This document shows, in pieces, positions 61,083 through 64,000 of a DNA stretch of 64,000 bases. Made by a program: the position numbers and the translations under genes. Below the pieces are notes generated by a model, which was given only the letters and a program-made list of their open reading frames with translations, did no database searches and was not told the origin of the DNA. Positions within the stretch are counted from its first letter, which is position 1. The number at the start of each line of letters is the position of its first letter. The DNA is taken from contig JAWPML010000001.1 in assembly GCA_033344915.1 (NCBI GenBank), positions 4,417,364 through 4,481,363 on the forward strand. Reading direction: 5' to 3'. The DNA is from Acidimicrobiales bacterium. Lineage in GTDB: Bacteria > Actinomycetota > Acidimicrobiia > Acidimicrobiales > Aldehydirespiratoraceae.

Positions 61083-61094
61083 ACATTCAATGTC
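61062..61094. promoter_or_regulatory. Operator-like inverted repeat over the toxin gene start
   Basis: Arms GACATTGAA (61062-61070) and TTCAATGTC (61086-61094), perfect 9 bp, 15 bp apart. It covers the -10, the start site and the ATG at 61090, so a bound dimer would block transcription. Confidence 0.55.
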
Positions 61095-63126
61095 ATCTAC
61101 GCACACCGGAGGGCCGGATGTCATCCGGCTCGACCTCGGCGGCGCCCGCCAGCTCGTCCACGTCCTGAGCGACGCGGCGGACGGTCTGCGCCGCGACCAG
61201 AGCGCACTCGCGGTCCTGCTCGACGACGCCAGCGCACTGCTGCGCCACGATCGGCGCGACGCCCTCACGTCCATCGCCTCGGCGACGACGCGCATGGACT
61301 CACTGGCCGACGACCTCGGGCTCCGGCTCGTGATCCTCGACCGGCAGACGGCCGCCACGGGGGCCGTCGACGCGTTGACCGCCCGACTCCGTGACTTCGA
61401 CGGGCCGCCGAACGATCCGGCCCGGGCTGCGCTCCAGCGCGAGCGCTACGAGCTCGTCCTGCGTCTCGTCGACGGCGACGAGCGTGTCGCCATCCGGGTC
61501 GTCGGGGCGCTCGCCGGGTCGGGGTCGATGGAAGCCGCATCGCGTACCGTGCTCGACGCCCTGATCCGCGAGGCACGCGTGGATGACGTGATGCACGAGC
61601 TCGGACTGGACCTGAGCGCCGCCGAGGCGCTGATCGACCGCCACGACGCGGCCGTGGCCGAGCTCGTCCGCCGGGGCCATCGCCCGACCGACGCCGTCGC
61701 CGCGGTCGCGCTCGCCCAGGAGTACGGCCTCGACCCCGAGGTGCTCGGCGACCGTGCGTTCGCCCGCGGGATCGGTCTGCTCGATGCGACGGGACATGCC
61801 CTCCAGGCGCAGGGGTTCGGTCTCACCCTCGATGAATACGACGCGCTCACCGGCCTGTACGAGCACTTCGCGGTGTTCGACACGGCGAGCTTCACGGAGG
61901 CCGACGGCCGGGTCTCGGCCGCCGACCTCCGCTTCGTCGTCGAGGAGCCGTGCCACTTCACCGACGTCCAGGTGCGCGCGGCCGAACTCCTCCTGGCCAG
62001 TCCCGACCTGCTCGCCCGGCTCGACACCGCCAACGCCAACGACGACCTGTTCGGCGACGCCGAGGATGCGGCGCCCGTCGGCTTCGGGAGCGTGCGGCCC
62101 GGCGACGGCCTGATCGCCGACGTGGATCTCGAGGCCTTCATGCTGAAGTCGCAGCTCCACGCGATCCTCGGTCCGTACGCGGACGACATCGACATCGGCG
62201 ACGACCCGAAGGCGATCGTCGACGGCTACCGGTCCGAAGCCGACGTCCGGGCGTTCCTCGCGGACAACCCCGAGCTTCCGCCCGTGGTGGTGACGGCAGC
62301 CGAGACGATGATCGCCGGCGGTTGGTTCGACGAGTCGTGGTGGCAGGAGCACAAGAACACCATCGCCATGGGTGCCGCGCTGGTGGCGGGTGGGCTCGTC
62401 GTGATCGCCACGTCCGGCGGGGCCTCCGTGCTGGTCGTCGGCGCCGTCGGGGCGACCGCGGCCGCCGCCACCACGGCGGCGATCAACGTCGGAACCGACG
62501 ACGACCTCCTCGACGACATGGTCCGCAACACTGCCGGCGGATTCGTGGTCGCCCTCGGCGTCCACGGCCTGCATGCCGGGCTGGTCCGGGCGGGCTCGGG
62601 CGCCCAGGCCCTCGCTCGCGTCCACGGCGTGGCCGAGGCGACCGCCGGAGGGACGGACCTGATCCTCAGCGGCTCGCTGGACCCCCTCATCGCCGACGAC
62701 TGGGAGCAGACCGTCAAGGACTGGGTCACCCCGGTGAACGCCGCGGCCACGGCGGTGGACATCGCGGCGGGCGGGATCATCGACCGCTTGCCGATGGCGA
62801 GCTACGACACCCTCGAGGAACAGCTCGAGGCGCTCACCGCACAGATCAGTCGCCAGAAGCAGCTTCGTCACCTGCATCCCACCGTCGAACACGGCGGCTA
62901 CTTCCTCGACTCCGTCGACGCCCAACGTGTGCTCGACGCGGTTCACGACGGCAGCGCCGAGATCCTCGGCCGGCGCCGCGCCGGCCACATCGTCGTGCGG
63001 GTCGAGGACGTCCTCGGGACCCATGTCAGCGGCGACCGGGTGCTGACCACCGATGTGTTCCTGATCAAGGGAACGGCGCGCCCGAGCGTCGTCCCCACCA
63101 ACCCCACCGGAGGAATCCTTGTCTGA
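61090..63126 (+). CDS. Polymorphic-toxin-like protein, Ntox50-like C-terminus
   Basis: 678 aa, no signal peptide. Residues 10-90 are a helical hairpin like WXG/LXG export domains. Residues about 255-350 contain EF-hand-like loops (FTEADGRVSAADLRF and GDGLIADVDLEAFM). A hydrophobic stretch lies at 425-465 (MGAALVAGGLVVIATSGGAS). The last 90 residues (QKQLRHLHPTVEHGGYFLDS, HIVVRVEDVLG, TDVFLIKGTARPSVVPTNP) resemble the Ntox50 RNase-type toxin domain from memory. ATG 61090 is preferred over TTG 61066 because of the promoter. The next gene overlaps by 8 nt, as immunity genes often do. Target and export route unknown. Confidence 0.7.
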   Translation: MSSTHTGGPDVIRLDLGGARQLVHVLSDAADGLRRDQSALAVLLDDASALLRHDRRDALTSIASATTRMDSLADDLGLRLVILDRQTAATGAVDALTARLRDFDGPPNDPARAALQRERYELVLRLVDGDERVAIRVVGALAGSGSMEAASRTVLDALIREARVDDVMHELGLDLSAAEALIDRHDAAVAELVRRGHRPTDAVAAVALAQEYGLDPEVLGDRAFARGIGLLDATGHALQAQGFGLTLDEYDALTGLYEHFAVFDTASFTEADGRVSAADLRFVVEEPCHFTDVQVRAAELLLASPDLLARLDTANANDDLFGDAEDAAPVGFGSVRPGDGLIADVDLEAFMLKSQLHAILGPYADDIDIGDDPKAIVDGYRSEADVRAFLADNPELPPVVVTAAETMIAGGWFDESWWQEHKNTIAMGAALVAGGLVVIATSGGASVLVVGAVGATAAAATTAAINVGTDDDLLDDMVRNTAGGFVVALGVHGLHAGLVRAGSGAQALARVHGVAEATAGGTDLILSGSLDPLIADDWEQTVKDWVTPVNAAATAVDIAAGGIIDRLPMASYDTLEEQLEALTAQISRQKQLRHLHPTVEHGGYFLDSVDAQRVLDAVHDGSAEILGRRRAGHIVVRVEDVLGTHVSGDRVLTTDVFLIKGTARPSVVPTNPTGGILV

Positions 63127-63517
63127 GCCACCCTGGCGCGGCCCCCACTACCCGACGTCCGACGAATACGCCTTCTTCATCGACATGGCCGCGGCCTCTC
63201 GGAGCGGGCTCCAGGGTCGGTTCGACGCGAACCTCTGGGGCCTCGCCATCACCCCGGACTACGCGGCGCGACTGGTCCACTTCGAGTTCTCCTTCGAACA
63301 CGAGCCCTCGGTGCTCGACCGCTTCGAGATGGGCGAGTTCTACGACACGTTCGCGGAGAAGACGCTCGACTGGATCGACTGGCGCCACCGCCGCATCGTC
63401 GCACCGCGGGCCGATCTCCGGATCGATCGAACGGATCCGAGACGCTGGATCCACCTGACGCGCGATCCCACGGTCGGCGCGCCGGACGGCATCGAGCCGC
63501 AGGAAATCGACTACTGA
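63119..63517 (+). CDS. Putative immunity protein for the toxin-like neighbour
   Basis: 132 aa, TTG start with GGAGG 5 nt before it (63109-63113), overlapping the toxin-like gene by 8 nt. Small, acidic, soluble, rich in aromatic residues (YAFFIDMAAASRSGL, HFEFSFEHEPSVLDRFEMGEF). No family recognised. Role inferred only from position, size and charge. Confidence 0.65.
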   Translation: MSEPPWRGPHYPTSDEYAFFIDMAAASRSGLQGRFDANLWGLAITPDYAARLVHFEFSFEHEPSVLDRFEMGEFYDTFAEKTLDWIDWRHRRIVAPRADLRIDRTDPRRWIHLTRDPTVGAPDGIEPQEIDY

Positions 63518-63562
63518 CCCCACCCGGTGCGAGCATGGTCCACCCACCCGAAGGAGCGCCCC

Positions 63563-64000
63563 ATGCCCGATGTCGCCAACGACCGCCGTCTCGACCCCCG
63601 CCTGCGGGCGATGCTCGCGGCGTTTCCGGAGATGACGCCGACGGACGCGGCCAGCTGGGAGGAGATCGTCGAGAACGCCGCCGCCAGCGAGATGGGTGCG
63701 TTGATCTCCCAGATGATGGACGCCAACGACACCGAGGAGATCGCGCCCTCCGCCGGTCTGCGGGTCACCGAGCACGAGTTCACCTCGTCGCCGGACGGCA
63801 ACACCATCAAGTTGCGCTTCGTTCGTCCGGACAACGACGAGGTCGTGCCCGGGATCTACTACATCCACGGCGGCGGCATGGCCTCGATGTCCGCCTACGA
63901 CGGGAACTATCGGGCGTGGGCGAGGATCATCGCCGCGAACGGCGTGGCGGTCACGATGGTCGACTTCCGCAACTCGGTGTCTCCGTCCTCGGCGCCCGAG
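63563..64000 (+). CDS. Alpha/beta hydrolase, HSL-type esterase (partial)
   Basis: 146 codons seen; runs off the window. AAGGAG (63551-63556) precedes the ATG. YYIHGGGMASMSAYD is the oxyanion HGGG of hormone-sensitive-lipase-type carboxylesterases, and VTMVDFRNSVSPSSAPE is the following strand with the S-P segment. The nucleophile, acid and His lie beyond the edge. The N-terminal 60 residues are a helical cap. Starts 45 bp after the immunity candidate and may share its transcript. Confidence 0.85.
   Translation, partial: MPDVANDRRLDPRLRAMLAAFPEMTPTDAASWEEIVENAAASEMGALISQMMDANDTEEIAPSAGLRVTEHEFTSSPDGNTIKLRFVRPDNDEVVPGIYYIHGGGMASMSAYDGNYRAWARIIAANGVAVTMVDFRNSVSPSSAPE

Noticed and set aside
1..64000. 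tRNA, rRNA, CRISPR, prophage or IS elements
   Set aside because: No cloverleaf-like TTCRA arms, rRNA signatures, spaced short repeats, integrase or transposase motifs were found on reading; the two palindromes have no nearby transposase.

Overview
The window is about 64 kb of very GC-rich DNA with tightly packed genes on both strands, most neighbours separated by a few bases or overlapping by 1-8 nt (ATGA or TGATG junctions). I see no rRNA, tRNA, CRISPR array, integrase or transposase. The content points to an actinobacterium: a proteasome activator of the Bpa type, several luciferase-like (probably F420-dependent) oxidoreductases, malate synthase G, a DGPF/ECF42-type sigma pair, DUF2510-RDD proteins and GTG/TTG starts. 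My best guess is the class Acidimicrobiia, but that is inference and not a database result.

Layout. 1-3965: a cut-off O-antigen-ligase-like membrane protein, then gnd-zwf (oxidative pentose phosphate pathway). 3984-9503: an orphan branched-chain-type binding lipoprotein, a TetR regulator with palindromic sites, a carotenoid oxygenase, a luciferase-like monooxygenase and an arylamine-acetyltransferase-like enzyme. 9591-11509: alkylation repair (Ada/AlkA fusion plus Ogt). 11531-15471: class II aldolase, a possibly His-less alpha/beta hydrolase, and convergent malate synthase G. 15532-22739: an arylsulfatase and a complete heterotetrameric sarcosine oxidase operon (soxBDAG). 22888-31572: HAD phosphatase, F420-type oxidoreductase, MFS exporter, an operon of sterol-desaturase-like enzyme, ECF sigma, ABC permease and ATPase, then a secreted CAP/SLH protein. 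31661-41604: a yeast-type cytosine deaminase, a GDPD lipoprotein, exonuclease III, methyltransferase, Bpa, a serine peptidase with a catalytically dead tandem paralogue, and TypA. 41601-51312: two RDD proteins, P450 and FKBP in one operon; a small charged protein, aldo/keto reductase, EngB, a hydrolase lipoprotein, haloalkane dehalogenase, a PLP lyase and a DUF2855 protein. 51347-58351: YceH, a sigma factor with its DGPF partner (probably a CTG start), a UvrD helicase, a haem lipoprotein, a sigma factor fused to an anti-sigma zinc finger, a membrane segment and an outside domain, and a DUF1272 protein. 58360-64000: a cyclase/STAND regulator, a polymorphic-toxin-like protein with an overlapping immunity candidate, and a cut-off esterase.

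Three observations cut across genes. First, nearly every gene that begins a transcription unit has a TANNNT hexamer 6-8 nt before its start codon, so its mRNA should be leaderless; genes inside operons instead use Shine-Dalgarno sites or stop/start overlaps. Second, a 77-bp near-perfect palindrome occurs twice, 16.5 kb apart. Third, the most system-like parts are the membrane-tethered sigma factor (56482-57909) and the toxin/immunity unit with its own consensus promoter and operator-like palindrome (61053-63517).
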